Origin: Adiantum capillus-veneris
Taxonomy: Eukaryota; Streptophyta; Polypodiopsida; Polypodiales; Pteridaceae
Direction of reading: 5' to 3'
Assembly: GCA_014529385.2 (NCBI GenBank)
Contig: CM043958.1
Location: 156,089,293 to 156,153,292, forward strand
Length of the DNA stretch: 64,000 nt
Made by a program: the position numbers and the translations under genes. The notes beneath the pieces were generated by a model that was not told the origin of the DNA, made no database searches, and was given only the letters and a program-made list of their open reading frames with translations. Of this stretch, positions 49,283-62,411 are shown one piece after another. Within the stretch, counting starts at the first letter, position 1, and each line of letters starts with the position of its first letter.

Positions 49283-52200
49283 GTGGCAGGTAAAGTAGAG
49301 CAAGATGCTCTAATTCTCTCATTAGACAATGTGTCTAATTCCTGGATAGTAGATTCCAGGGCTTCATTCCATGCGACACCACACAAGCAACATTTCCAAG
49401 ACTACACCAAAGGTAATTTTGGGTATGTATACTTGGGAGATGATGAAGCTTGTGAAGTTGTCGGCAAAGGTACAGTTTCTGTCAAAACTGCTAACGAAAA
49501 TGAATGGAAGCTTAAAGATGTTAGGCATGTTCCTTCTCTTTGCAAAAATTTGATCTCTACAGGACAATTGGACGATGAAGGTCACAACATTGCATTCGGA
49601 AACAAACGGTGGAAGATCTCAAAGGGATCTTTGGTGGTTGCCAAGGGTGAAAAAGTCGGTACACTTTACTTGTGTACTGTTAGCACGCAACCTTCAGCTT
49701 GTGCAGCAACTACAGAAGTTGGCAGTGCGGTGTGGCACTACCGACTTGGGCATATGAGTGCCAAAGGAATGCAAATCCTTCAAACAAAGAAGCTTCTACC
49801 AGGTTTGAAAGAAGTGGACTTAGAGTTCTGTGAAGATTGTATTTATGGTAAACAAAAAAGGGTAAAATTTCAAAAATCAGGAAATGAAAGAAAAAATAAA
49901 AAACTTGAGTTGGTTCATTCTGATGTTTGGGGTCGTGCAAGTACACCATCACTTGGTGGCTCATTGTACTATGTAACATTCATAGACGATGCGACTAGAA
50001 AAACATGGGTTTATGTCATGAAGAATAAATCCGATGTATTTTCCATATTTCAAAGGTGGAAAGCCTTTGTGGAGAATGAAACAGGTACCAAGGTTAAATG
50101 CCTCAGATCCGACAATGGAGGCGAATATTGCAGCCAAGCTTTTGAAAGCTTTTGTGCTAGCAATGGCATTCGGAGGCAAAGGACAACCCCAAGGACACCT
50201 CAACAAAATGGGATTTCAGAAAGGATGAATAGGACAATCATGGAACGAGCACGAAGCATGTGGCTACATGCAGGCCTACCGCTTGAGCTTTGGGCGGAAG
50301 CTGTAAGTATGTCTGTGTACTTAATCAATTGGTCACCCTCAACGGCATTGGATGGGGGAGTTCCAGAAGAGGCATGGACAAGTAAATCGGTGAATTATGC
50401 ATTTCTCAAAGTGTTTGGGTGTGAGGCTTTCATGCACATAGATAGAAGCCTAAGATCAAAGCTAGATGCAAAGTCCAAAAAGTGTTTCTTCATTGGCTAT
50501 GGAGAAGGAGACTTTGGGTATCGCCTATGGAATCCTGAAGATGGTAAAATCTTAAGGAGTAGGGATGTAATTTTTAACAAACAAAATATGTACAAAGATT
50601 ACTTGGAAAGAAAACAAACAAAAGAAACAGGTGATGAGTACATGGAGGTTGAGGACGGTGAAGACTCAAGGACTGCAAACGGTGACAATGTGCAACAACG
50701 TCAACCAAATGAGGAGCCTCAACCTATTCCCCGAAGATCTACAAGAGCAAGTAGACCTCCAGAAAGGTTTGTTCCTTCCTTCAACCATCTCTTGATCTCA
50801 GATTCTGGAGAGCCGGAATCATATGAAGAAGCTATGCAACATGAATCCAAAGAAGAATGGACGAAGAGCATGCAAGTGGAGATGGACTCACTACATCGCA
50901 ACCAAACATGGAAGTTGGTTGAGTTGCCTAAAGGTAAGCGGGCACTTCAAAACAAATGGGTGTACAAGCTAAAGGAAGAAGAAGGTGGGAAGAAAAGGTA
51001 CAAGTCTAGGCTTGTGGTAAAGGTTTTTCTCAAAAGAAAGTTATTGACTTCAATGAAATATTTTCTCCTGTTGTAAAAATGAACTCAATTAGGCTTTTCT
51101 TAAGCCTTGTGGCTGCTCGTGATCTAAATCTCGAGCAAATGGATGTAAATACGGCATTCACTCACGGTGACTTAGAGGAGGAAATCTACATACTTCAACC
51201 AAAGGGGTATGAAGTAAAAGGTAAGGAGAAAATGGTTTGCACATTAAAGAAGAGCTTGTATGGTTTAAAGCAAGCATCAAGACAATGGTACTTGAAGTTT
51301 GATCGATGGATGTTGGATCATGGATTCACAAGATGCAGCTCGGATCACTGCGTCTACACGGAGAATTTGGGAGATGGGAAATTCATCATCCTAATGTTGT
51401 ATGTTGATGACATGTTGATTGCAAGTGCTAACATGCAGGACATCAAAGACCTAAAAGAGGAGTTGTCCAAATCTTTTCCAATGAAAGATTTAGGTGCTGC
51501 AAAGAGGATACTTGGTATGAAAATATCAAGGGACAGGACGAAGAAGACAATAAAGCTATCTCAAGAAGATTACATCAAGAAGGTACTAGAAAGGTTTGCA
51601 ATGCAAAATGCAAAACCAGTTTCTACACCTTTGGCTGGTCATTTTAAACTAACGAAGGAGATAGCCTATATGTCTAAAGTTCCATATGTTGCAGCGGTAG
51701 GTTCTCTTATGTATGCTATGGTCTGGACAAGGCCAGACATTGCACATGCAGTGGGAGTTGTGAGTAGGTTCATGGACAACCCAGGTAAAGAGCATTGGCA
51801 AGCTGTGAAGTGGATACTTAGGTTCTAAAAGGGACAACAACAAATTCTTTGTATTTTGGAGGAACTGATATTTTTCTAGAAGGGTATGCTGATGCAGATA
51901 TGGCAGGTGACAAAGATACTCGAAGGAGCACTACTGGCTATGTGTTCACGGTTGGAGGCACAGCAGTAAGCTGGGCTTCAAAGCTGCAGAAAGTGGTTTC
52001 ACTTTCTACCACGGAAGCAGAGTATGTAGCAATGATGGAGGCAAGCAAAGAAATTATGTGGCTTCACAGATTCTTAGAAGAGCTTGGATTCAAACAAGAC
52101 AATTGTGTCTTGTATAGTGATAGCCAAAGCGCTATCCATCTTGCGAAGAACTCAGCCTTTCATTCAAGGACAAAGCCCATTGAGGTGAGATATCACTTCA

Positions 52201-52337
52201 TACGCACTCTTTTGGAAGAGGGACAACTAAAGCTAGGAAAGGTGCATACAAGTGAAAATCCTGCAGACATGTTTACAAAGGTGGTCAACAAGGAGAAGTT
52301 GAGCTTTTGCTCATCTTCAATCGGCATTCAAGGATAA
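49283..52337 (+). pseudogene. Copia K protease - integrase - RT - RNase H
   Basis: First open stretch 49283-51076: protease IVDSRASFHAT (Arg codon 49358-49360 in place of Gly of DSG), pre-integrase WHYRLGHMS, zinc CEDCIYGK, integrase core HSDVWGR, SDNGGEY and QNGISERMN (DDE complete), RT start WVYKLKEEEGGKKRYKSRLV, then a one-base frameshift near 51018. Second stretch 51079-51828: LYGLKQASRQWY, catalytic YVDD (51400-51411), MKDLGAAKRILGM. A frameshift near 51824, then RNase H 51849-52337: [28 protein letters not shown]. Nearly intact otherwise. Confidence 0.9.
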
Positions 52338-52397
52338 GAAGCCAGAATGGAAAGCAGTCACAAGTTTGGTTTGGAGATCAGTCTCCAAGTGGGAGAT

Positions 52398-53011
52398 TGT
52401 TAAGTATGGAGCCTGATTTACCCTTGTAATTTTCTGTGGTAAAAGCGCACATTTGTAAGGCCCCCATTATGAGGAGAAGCCATCGTGCGTGAAGGAAAAT
52501 CACTCACCGGAAACCAAAATTTTCACGGACAAGAATCAGGGGCAACTTTAAAGGCCGCCCCAAGACTTTTTTTTTTGCCGGAATATTATGGCTAGACGGC
52601 GGCCAGAAAGTGGTCGGAAAACAACCGGTCGGTTGGCCGATGGCCGGTAGTCAATGGCCGGTGGCCGGTGGCCAAATTCAAAAGCGGACTTGTCTTCTCA
52701 CAGGCAGCCACACATGGACGGATTGGAGGGTCCGATTTGGACTTATTCGCACAAGGGCGGCTACACATGGCTGTCTCTCATAAGAGAGGGCAACCCTTTT
52801 GGCCTATAAAAGGAGGCCATTTCTACACACATTTCATAGTGTGAAGTTGATGCAACAAGGTGAGTGTGAGGTGGTGAGAGTGAAGCAAGGTGGGAGCTCC
52901 ATTAAGGGTATAATCCCTTTGTAAACTACTTCTTGTTTTGAAGTACTAAAGCCATTGAGTGGCTGCTTTCCCGTGGACGTAGCCCACATTGGGTGAACCA
53001 CGTATATCGTG

Positions 53012-53074
<63 letters not shown>

Positions 53075-53158
53075 CTATAATCTCGTGTATATAAATCTGT
53101 CTCTCTCCATTAAGTAATCTACTCAATTATCTATTTACCTACGTCTTATTTCCTAACA
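52398..53158 (+). mobile_element. Copia K 3' LTR
   Basis: 761 bp from TGTTAAGTATGGAG to TTTCCTAACA with 5-bp terminal inverted repeat TGTTA/TAACA, preceded by polypurine CAAGTGGGAGAT. Includes TATAAAAGG near 52805 and a (CT)n tract at about 53016-53071. Confidence 0.85.
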
Positions 53159-56100
53159 CAAGGCTATGTGGACAAAGAGGACTTCTGTATCTCTCCTCTC
53201 AAGCATGAGGATGTTATCCTAGGGGCACCATGGTTTGATTGCCTCGCTGCCGATGTTAAGTTTCCTGAAAGGAGAATCTCCTTTAAGTTCAGGGAAAAAC
53301 ACATGTATATAGATGCTAAGGAAATGGGTAACACTATCCCCATTGTACATACACCAACTTTCAACAAGTCAATAAAGAGCTCTATTTCCGTGTACATGAT
53401 TTTTGTTAAAGATTCTCAAAAAGAACCTAATGCTTTAGCAAAGGAAAATAAAAGTAACCAAAAGGAATTAGAGTTATCCAATTTACTCAAGGGGTTTCAA
53501 GATGTTTTTATTGACGACATCCCTTTTGAGCTACCTCCTAAACGAGGTAATGATGACCATGCAATTGAACTTCTTCCAAGAAGTTCACCGCCTAACAAAC
53601 CTCCTTATAGAGTTTCACAAGCTCAACAAGAGGAGATTATGCGGCAAGTGCATGAGTTAGTTGAGAAGGGCATGGTTAGGCCTAGCTCATCTGCATTTTG
53701 CTCACCTGTGCTATTAGTGCAAAAAAAAGACGGCACATATCGTATGTGTGTCGACTATAGAGCACTAAATAGGATCACTATCAAGAATAGGTTTCCCGTT
53801 CCACAGGTAGAAGACCTATTTGATAAGCTACATGGATCAACCTACTTCACTAGGATTGACCTAAAAAGTGGCTATCATCAAATAAGGATAGTTGATCAAG
53901 ACATTGTAAAGACCGCATTTCGCACCACATTTGGTCTTTATGAATACATTGTCATGCCTTTTGGTTTGACCAATGCACCAGCCACATTCAACCGCTTGAT
54001 GGAGAAGCTGTTCAGGCATCATCGAACCTTCACTGGAGTGTTCTTTGATGATATTATCATCTACTCTAATTCACTAGACGAACACAAGCAACACCTCCAA
54101 GTAATATTTCAAGTTTTGAGAGAGAATAAACTTTATGTTAATCGAAAGAAAAGTGAATTTTTCTTGCAAGAGATTCAGTATTTAGGTCACATTATCTCTC
54201 AAGATGGCATCCAAATGGATCCATCAAAGTTAGAGGTAATAAAAGGATGGCCTAAACCAAGGAATCTTCATGAACTAAGAAGCTTTATAGGTATGTGTGC
54301 ATACTATAGACGCTTCATAGAAAAGTTCTCACAAATTGCGGGACCATTACATGACCTAACAAAGAAAAGAGTTAGGTATACATGGTCTGCTAAGGAGAAC
54401 AATGCTTTCGAAAAGCTTAAAGAAAAGCTTATCTCTCAACCTGTGCTTACACTACCGGATCTCTCAAAACCATTTGAGGTCCAATGTGATGCGTGTGGTG
54501 ATTGCCTTGGAACTGTTTTGCTCCAAGAAGGGCATGCCATAGGCTATGAGAGTCGAAGGCTCGACCCTGTTGAGCAAGCTCTAGGCATATATGAAAAGGA
54601 ACTCCTTGCAGTTCTACATGCCTTAGACTCATGGAAGCACTATTTATTGGGGACTCCTTTCATTCTGCGAACGGATCACCAAAGTCTTAAGTACTTCATG
54701 ACGGAGACCAAGCTCTCCGACAAACAAATGAGGTGGGCAAATTTCCTTTCGCAATTTCATTTTCATATTGCTCACATTGCTGGCAAGCATAATCAAGTAG
54801 CTGATGCACTCTCAAGACGGCCGAGAGTGAATGCGGTTTCCATAGCAACTCACAATGATCTATCTTCAATGATAGAGGAGTACGCTATTGATCCCAATTT
54901 TAAAGATGTGATTTCAGCCCTTGCATTAGGGAAGAAAGAAGAACCATTTACTTTACAAGATGTTTATCTTCTCTATGGCAATAGACTATGCGTTACTAAC
55001 TCACTACGTGAGAAAGTAATGTATGAATCTCATGCTCCACCTTATGTGGGGCATAGAGGGATTTAGTCTACCTTAAAGGGAATTAAAACATATTTCTATT
55101 GACCTACCATGAAAGTGAACATACAAGAGTATGTTTCTAAATGTGTGGTATGCCAAAAGACAAAATTTGATAGAGGGAAGCAACTTGGATTGCTTCAACC
55201 CTTGCCAATCCCTAATTCACCATGGGAGAGCATATCCATGGATTTTATCTTTGGATTGCCTGAGTCTGTCCATGGGAATACGGGAATATAGACGATAGTA
55301 GACAGGTTCAGTAAACAAGCTCATTTTATACCTATCAAAAGACTATCAAAGCCCATCAAATGGCAACCCTCTTCATTTCACAATTTTCAAGTACCATGGC
55401 TTGCCAATGTCCATAGTGGCGGATAGAGATCCTAGAATGACGAGTAATTTCTGGAAGGGTCTCTTTGAGAATTTAGGGACAAGGCTAAACTTCTCTTCGG
55501 CCTATCATCCACAAACAGATGGTCAAAGTGAAATAGATAACCTAACCATTCTCGATCTACTAAAAGCCTATGTAACGGAAGTAGATTAAAGATCCCAATG
55601 AGAGAAGTACTTACCCTTAGTGGAGTATGCTTACAATAACACTATACATACTTCCATGGGAAAAGCACCTTTCGAGGTAATTGAGGGAAGATAAAAAAGT
55701 CCCTTGCTACTTAAGGTACATGGGAAGATCTTCGCTGCAGATGAGTATAGCCGAGACCTACAAGAATCTTTTCAAAAGATTAAGGATGCTATCTCTATCT
55801 CATAGCAAAGGCAAAAGGCTGATGCTGACAAGCACAGAAGATCCCAAGCCTTTAAAGAAAACGATTGGGTCTTGTTAAAGTTTCCCAAGGCTCGATTAAG
55901 GCACACGTCGAGCAAGAATCCTACGGGCCACCAAAAGTACTATGCTAAGCTAGCAAAAAGGTACTATGGTCCCTTCCAGATTCTTAGGCCAATCAATGAA
56001 ATGGCCTATCAACTCAGGTTGCCCAATCACTGGCTCATACACAATTCTTTCCATGTGAGCCTATTAAAGCCTTACAAAGGAGAGCCACCTCAAGAACCAA

Positions 56101-56318
56101 CTATTGAAGACCCACCGGAGATCGAGGACCAAGAGGAGGTGCTGCAGCCCGAGTCCATTCTCCAACATGAAGACAAGGTATTAAGTGGCGGTAAGACTAT
56201 CCGACGATATCTTATTAAGTTTAAAAATTATCCTTTTGAAGATGCTAGATGGATGCAAGGCATACAATTAAAGGATAACCTAAACCTTGTCAATGCTTAC
56301 AATGCTTCCCAAGAGTAA
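53159..56318 (+). pseudogene. Chromovirus B protease end - RT - RNase H - integrase - chromodomain
   Basis: Open from 53168 to 55066: protease tail ILGAPWFDCLAADVKF, RT with MCVDYRALNRITIKN, MPFGLTNAPATFN and FFDD (54041-54052), RNase H FEVQCDACGDCLG and RTDHQSLKYF, ADALSRRP. Stops at 55064 and 55102; integrase zinc CVVCQKTKF, SMDFIFGLP, stop near 55291, a frameshift near 55340, ADRDPRMTSNF and QTDGQSE (DDE residues all visible). A break near 55690; chromodomain open stretch 55872-56318 as in A. The 5' part including the protease catalytic Asp is gone. Confidence 0.88.
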
Positions 56319-56676
56319 GCAAATGTACAAAATGTTAAAAATGAACAAAGTTTTTTTTGTCTTATAAGACTCTCTTTTTCTTTATTGTGCACAAAAATGA
56401 AGTAGTATGCATGCTTAGATCAAGTTTGCGGAGACGACGTCTCCCAAACACCAAGTAGAGCTTGTCACTCTACTATGGAAGACTGATAGGACTAATGTGC
56501 AGACATGCTTGCGGCAGCCTCAGGCTCTCAAGCACCAAATGGACAAGTCATCCATTGTGGAATGATGTCGTAGGGTAACATAGAGATCCTCTACCCGCTA
56601 AGAAAAGGACTCATGAATATGCTTTATCTTCTCTACACCATAGTCGAGGACGACTATGATTTCAAGAGAGAGGTAA
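56319..56676 (+). other. Chromovirus B 3' untranslated region
   Basis: Noncoding, matching A's 39581-39935. Ends in the polypurine tract TTCAAGAGAGAGGTAA before the 3' LTR. Confidence 0.8.
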
Positions 56677-58276
56677 TGTCATAATAATCAATATCTAATT
56701 CTCCTAAATGATTTTCTCATATTAAAATGATCATTTAATGTGGGGAAGTGCCAGGGGAGAAAAAGCTAGAATATTGGTTAAGCTAGCAGACCGGCCACCG
56801 TAGGGGTCCAAAGGAGGGAAAATAGGGATCCAAAAGGGGGGCCATCTGCAAAAGATCCATGTGCAACAATGGGCTAAAAAGACCCTAAGGTTCAGCCCAT
56901 TAAGACTTCCAAAATGCTGAGGTTCCAAAATTCAAAGGTTGTGTCCAAAGGTCAACCCTAGGGAAAATTGGATGCTTTGTGTGTGACCAAAAAGTTTTTC
57001 AAATCCCTACATAGGAGGGGGCGAGCCTTGGGAGTAGGGGATGAGAGAGAAAGTCACACACACACACACACACACACACACAGGCTCCCTTTACACAAAG
57101 GGAATTAGGGACACATGTCAGCTCCCTAGCCCAGATGCCCAAAAGGTGTGCCCAATTCCTATTGGATGGACTTGGAGGTGGACCAATGAGAATTAGGCTA
57201 GAGTAAATCTAGTTTAATTAATTTAAAAACACTTAATAAAAGAACCAATGAGAATTAAGTCTCCTAGAAGACTATTGGGCAATCTCCCAAGGGGTCCAAT
57301 GAGCATTCAGGAGCCCAATGGCTTGCCTGATTCCTATTGGCCAGGAGGCAAAGGGGTCCAATGAGAGTTTAGTTTAATTATTAAATTACCTAAAGCTCTC
57401 ACAAAAGGGGAAAGGGGGACACATGTCAAAAGGCTATCACTTATGCTGCTTAATGGTCATTGGCTTGACTTGGGGAGGGCCAATGAGGCTGGAGCAAGAG
57501 CAAATAGCAAGAGGGCTCGCCCAAGAGAGAGAGGGGGCTGATTTTTGCAAAGCATTATCACACACACACACTCACACAATCTCATGTGTGAAGAAAGAGA
57601 AGACTATGTCTTCCCAAGCTTTAATGGAGAGCTCATCACCTACTCGAAGCTTGTGAGATAGAAGCCTACATCGACACACTCTTGGCTTGTGGATGCAAAT
57701 CCAACCAAGAGCCAAGATTCAATGCATGCTCATCTCCTCTACTATGCTAATTACTAAGTTAAAGCTATGCTAATATGAGTGATTATGTGAGGAGATGTAC
57801 ATCTTTCTCGTTAGATACTCCTTCTTCCTCTCAATCTACTCTCATACCCCGCTAGCTCTCACCATCTTCGAAGGTGTGTGAGGTCTTGGGTCTGAGAACG
57901 GGGATAATTAAAGTTGTTTTTGCTAAGTGTTTTGCTTAGTGCATGAAGCTTTCATCTTCATTGCACTAGCTAGTCTTGAAGGAACACAAAGAATTGTATT
58001 GTACAATGTCTCTCTTGATGGGAGAAACCATAATACAAAGCCTTTTGGAGGGGGGACCGGCTCCATGAAAATCCGGTCCTCAACTATTGTCAATAGCTTA
58101 ATTTCTCTCTCTTTTGAAAGTATTGTTGATGCTATCTAACTAGGTGTTATGCTTTTTGTTGCTCTCTCCACCCAAGCACTCTTGTAATTCTCATTAGGAA
58201 TCTATTCTAATGAAATGCCCACTATGTTCATGTTAATTTCCGCTACACACAATTTATTAGGCCATTAAATGTTACA
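56677..58276 (+). mobile_element. Chromovirus B 3' LTR
   Basis: 1600 bp, near-identical to the 5' LTR; differences include a longer (CA)n at 57056-57080 and small indels. Confidence 0.93.
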
Positions 58277-58281
58277 AAACG

Positions 58282-60336
58282 CAAGTGAGCTTAGAGGATT
58301 CTTAGGAATCACAGGATGGTATAGAATCTCTATAAAGGATTATGCAGTGATTGCTTCACCCTTGACCGATCTTTTGAAGAAAGGAGTGAAGATAAGCTGG
58401 GGACCACTACACCTAGAAAGATTCGACCAAATCAAGCTGTATGTGACTAATGCATCGTGCCTAAAGCTACCAAATTTCAATCAGGCCTTTGAAGTCGTTA
58501 CTGATGCTTGTGGAATAGCAGTTGGAGGAGTATTAGCTCAAGAAGGCAGACCAATAGCTTTCACCTCACGTAAGCTTAAGGTTCATGAAAAGAACTACCC
58601 CACCCATGACCTCGAACTATTGGCAGTCATTCAGGCTCTGAAGCTATGGAGACACTACTTATTGGGAAGGAAGTTTCGACTTATAGCCGACCATAAGAGC
58701 TCAAAGTGGATTTTTACCCAAGCAACCTTGAATATGAGACAAAGACGATGGGTAGAACTTTTGCAAGAATTTGACTTTGACATTATCTATCGTCCCAGAA
58801 AAGAAAACACAGTTGCAGATTCACTTAGTCAAAAATATTTTTTGAGCCTCATATCTATACCCAACAACCCAATCATTGAAAAGATTAAGGAAGTTGCATC
58901 ATCTAATCCAGAGTATCAAAGGCAAATTAACCTTGTTTGATCTGGGGATTCAAAGAATATACCTTCAATGTTACACTTCTCACATGATGACCTTATCTCT
59001 ACTATAGAGATAGGTTATGTGTACCAAAGGACCCTAACTTAAATAAGGCTATCTTATTTGAAGCCCATGATAGCACTAATTCAGGACACCTAGGATATGC
59101 GAAGACTCTCAATGCCGTACAAAAAAGTTTCCATTGGACTGGGCAAAAGGCAAATGTTCTATGCTATGTTTGTCAATGCTTGACATGCCAAAGGATTAAA
59201 GTTGAGAGAGTTAAACTTCCCGGTAAACTTCAACCATTGGAAATTCTCCAAATGAAGTGGGAGTGTATAAGTATGGACTTTGTCATTGGATTACGTATGG
59301 TACAAGGAGGATATAATTCACTAATGGTAGTTGTTGACCTACTCACAAAGGTTGCGCATCTCATACCAGTCAAAACAACCTTTATCCCCTCTGATATTGC
59401 ACGACTATTTGTTAAATTTTTAGATTTCATGGATTGCCCAAACGGATTGTAAGCGATCAAGATGTGAAGTTTACTTCAAACTTTTGGACCTCACTCTTCA
59501 AGGCAATTGGAACAGAGTTAAACTTTAGTACCGTATACCATCCTCATTAGATGGTCAAATAGAACGAGTTAACCAAGTCATCAAAGATATTCTTAGAGCT
59601 TATTGCAGTATAGAACCTAAGAGATGGATTCAATTTTTACCTCTAGTGGAGTATGCTTACAATGCTTCTCATCATCAAGGCATTGGTATGACCCCATTTT
59701 GTGCCTTGTATGGTTAAGAATGTGTCTCTCCACTCAACTTTTCTGACCCTACCATCAGAGTTGAAGCCTCTAAGAAGATGCTGAAAGGAATGGAAAATTA
59801 AAAAAAGCCATCCGAAAGGATATTTAGGCAACTCGAGATCGTCAAAAGCAGTATGTGGATAGTAAGAGATCCGAAAGAAGATTTAAAGAAGGTGACAAGG
59901 TTTTTCTTCGGATTCATCCAAAAAGAAGTACCTTATCACTTGGAAAGTACAAGAAGCTTAGTCCACCTTATTGTGGCCCTTACAAAGTGATCAAGTGTAT
60001 AGGAACTCAAGATTACAAGTTGAAGTTGCCAACTCACATCAAAGTTCACGATGTATTTCATGTAAGCTTATTAAAACCCTATATTCCCAGTGATGATCAA
60101 ATCCTCAATGATGAACAAATTGTCATGCCTACTCAAAACATCTTGGAACTCCAACCTTCTATAATTTTAGAGTCTCGAGAGAAGATCCTTTGAAATAGAG
60201 TTCTCAGAGAACACCTTGTTCAGTGGCAAGACTATCCTGAAGAAGAAGCAACATAGGAAGATGAAGCCACCATAAAGAAGGACTATCCTCAATTTTTCTC
60301 GAGATGAGGACATCTTGAATCCCTAGTTGGGGAGAT
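58282..60336 (+). pseudogene. G1 RT end - RNase H - integrase - chromodomain
   Basis: Open from 58269 to 58940: LRGFLGITGWYR, FEVVTDACGIAVGGVL, ADHKSSKWIF (the usual TDHQSL motif is altered), ENTVADSLSQ. Integrase zinc region HDSTNSGHLGY ... CLTCQRIK (about 59070-59200), core SMDFVIGLRM, then a frameshift near 59435 and stops; the DG-type motif with the last acidic residue is damaged. C-terminus 59855-60193 with GPYKVIKCIG, FHVSLLKPYIP, and chromodomain ILESREKIL-stop ... VQWQDYPEEEAT-stop-EDE (to about 60300). Polypurine TTGGGGAGAT precedes the 3' LTR. Confidence 0.87.
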
Positions 60337-62406
60337 TGTAATGTACCCAACATTTTTTAATAAAAGTATTTCATTTACTTCGCAAATATTTGAGGTTTGC
60401 ATTTTATTAAGTCAAACAGCATTCTAATGGAATGATCGGATCAAAAATCGGACTTTAGAACTATTAATTATGACCCTTATTCACTTGAAAACAATCAGGT
60501 TGATGGGAAACTTAAGCCTCAACATTGTATCTAAAGATAAGAGTTGACTCTTTTGGAAAGAGAGTAATTTTAGGAAAGGGAGAGCAATTTTAGGAAAGGA
60601 GAAGTAACTTTAGAGGAGAAGAAATAGAAGGAGTACTTTTAGGAAAGAAAGAGAGGAGGAGCTTAGTTTAGAGATCTTTTCTTGGAAGCCAAGTTTCATC
60701 TAAGAGGTTCAAAATTGCGCATCAAAATCCCTGTCCGCAAAAAAAAAACCGTGAACGTGCACGAACTTATCTCTCCTTCCTCCCTCTATTCTTAGCTGAC
60801 CTTGAGAGCCTATATAAACACCCCTCTCCCTTCACTTTGAGGACACACACACACTCTCAAAAGCGAAAGCCCTCTTGTCTTGATGTCGGAGTTACCTCTC
60901 TCCATCAACCTCTCCCCCTCAAGCTCTTACCCTCAAGCCATCTCCATCTCCAACTTCTTTCTCTACCATCATCATGTTGCCTCTCAAATACTTGAGTTCT
61001 CTTTCTCAACTTTCTCCTTTCTCTTTTGCAATATGATGACCCTGAAGCGAGTGACTCAAAGCTCAAAGGACGCTCATGTTGCTCCACCTCCAAGAAAGAT
61101 GCAAAGGAAGGCATCAACTACTCCAAATGTTACTCGAGCGGAGGTATTGGTTGCGAGAGAAGTCGAAGCCGTCCAATCTCAACCACGAGAGGTAGTCGAA
61201 CGTGTTGCTAATCCAGTGAGATGAATTTATAATTCTGCATCATTATACATGATCACCGATAAGTCAAACCTAAGAATTCCCTTAAACTGTCAACAAATAT
61301 GATTATATCACAAGAAACAAGCATATGATTTCATAGAGTAGAGAAGGAATTTTTTGATTTATGATTACTGTTTGATAAACTATCTCTGTTTGATATTAGA
61401 AGTTAGTTAATCTTGTTTGAGAAATCACATAAAGAAAACAATTGCTAAAAGAATATCTTGTTTTCAAATGGAACTTGCGGTTAGCAAGGTGATTCTGCAG
61501 TTAGTGGAGATTAAGTTGAGGTTATCATCTCTCTTTTTGTCTCTTGCGGTTAGCAGGATACCTTACGGTCAGCAGGATGCCTTGTGGTTAGCAAGATGCT
61601 CTCTTGTGGTTAGGGACTGGGAAAGTATGCACATTTCACTGTTAGCGAATAAGTAAATCCTTTGCAAAGGCCCTCTTGGTTAGACAGAGAAAGTCCGCGG
61701 GTAGCAGCAAACCCTTGACAATTGAAAGAATCATTTTTGTTGACATATAGGATTGTCTTCACTAGACCATGTTTGAGAAAGAAATGTTTTGGTGATGTTT
61801 GAAGGGCTGGATGAAAGAACCTGTGCCTGGAATTAAGAAAAGAATATTGTTTGTCTATGTAAAACAGTGTGGTAGTAATTAGAGAACAAGCTAAAAAGTG
61901 TTAGTGTGGGTGGAAAGTGGGGGTTGTTGGCTCAGGTTTCCAGTCAAGGATGGGTGGTCTTGATTAGTCGAGAAACTCTCCACTCCCTCTTATTAAGAGA
62001 AGTGAAATTAGAGACTCATTGTGCCAAGAGTCGAGATGGCCCAAATCTACATGACACAAGATTACTATTTAATTTAGACTAAGTCTCATATCATATTTAT
62101 GGTTTATGGATGGCGGCCGTGCCTCTTAAATGTGGGAAAAAAGGCATTTTTTATGGATTCTAAATATGTCAATGGGATTTCATCTTTATGTTAGGAAACA
62201 GCTTCATTAGAATCCTAGATTTATCAACCTGGCTTGTGGCGTATGACCCTTATAACCACGTAAACAATGCATAGAGGACTTCCTATCTTCTGTTGCTCGT
62301 ATCTCTATTTTGTGGAAAGAGAGGAGGGTGTCGTCAATGGAAGAGGAGAATAAAGGAAGTCCATCTATCAAGTCGTCCCAATCTTCTCGGGGTTGGGGAC
62401 CTCACA
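60337..62406 (+). mobile_element. G1 3' LTR
   Basis: TGTAATGTACCCAAC to GACCTCACA, followed by target duplication AATAA (62407-62411). TATA box at 60811. Confidence 0.92.
61036..61224 (+). CDS. Conserved short ORF in G1 3' LTR, intact copy
   Basis: MTLKRVTQSSKD ... PPPRKMQRKASTT ... REVVERVANPVR, 62 residues then TGA, without interruption. An upstream in-frame ATG at 61033 or earlier (60880) is possible, since a longer frame is open from 60880. Same GTGAG after the ANP codons. See 34390-34578 for the possible first-exon reading. Confidence 0.45.
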   Translation: MTLKRVTQSSKDAHVAPPPRKMQRKASTTPNVTRAEVLVAREVEAVQSQPREVVERVANPVR

Positions 62407-62411
62407 AATAA

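Larger units (their letters stand above)
49070..53158 (+). mobile_element. Copia K, 5'-truncated, inside B
   Basis: Runs from mid-gag to an intact 3' LTR end. The 5' LTR, PBS and gag N-terminus are absent. The right end (TAACA at 53158) meets chromovirus protease sequence cleanly, so K once inserted there as a complete element. A deletion from the B leader to K gag then removed both 5' coding regions. Gag, pol and LTR belong to a family different from E/F. Confidence 0.9.
47426..58276 (+). mobile_element. Chromovirus B inside G1 RT, with a copia element replacing its 5' coding region
   Basis: 10851 bp; LTRs 47426-49004 and 56677-58276; target duplication AAACG (47421-47425 and 58277-58281). 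After the PBS and about 50 bp of leader, gypsy gag is missing and copia K (49070-53158) takes its place. Gypsy sequence resumes in protease at 53159. Opposite orientation to A. Confidence 0.95.
33731..62406 (+). mobile_element. Chromovirus G1, split by two later elements
   Basis: 5' LTR 33731-35752, leader, gag, protease and RT start to 37977; element A; RT middle 46842-47425; element B; RT end, RNase H, integrase and chromodomain 58282-60300; 3' LTR 60337-62406. Target duplication AATAA at 33726-33730 and 62407-62411. Without insertions it would be about 9 kb. Coding pieces join across both insertions in the same order and family. Confidence 0.93.

Noticed and set aside
37983-58276. Treating A and B as one giant element or an inverted repeat pair
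   Set aside because: Each has its own LTR pair and its own 5-bp target duplication.
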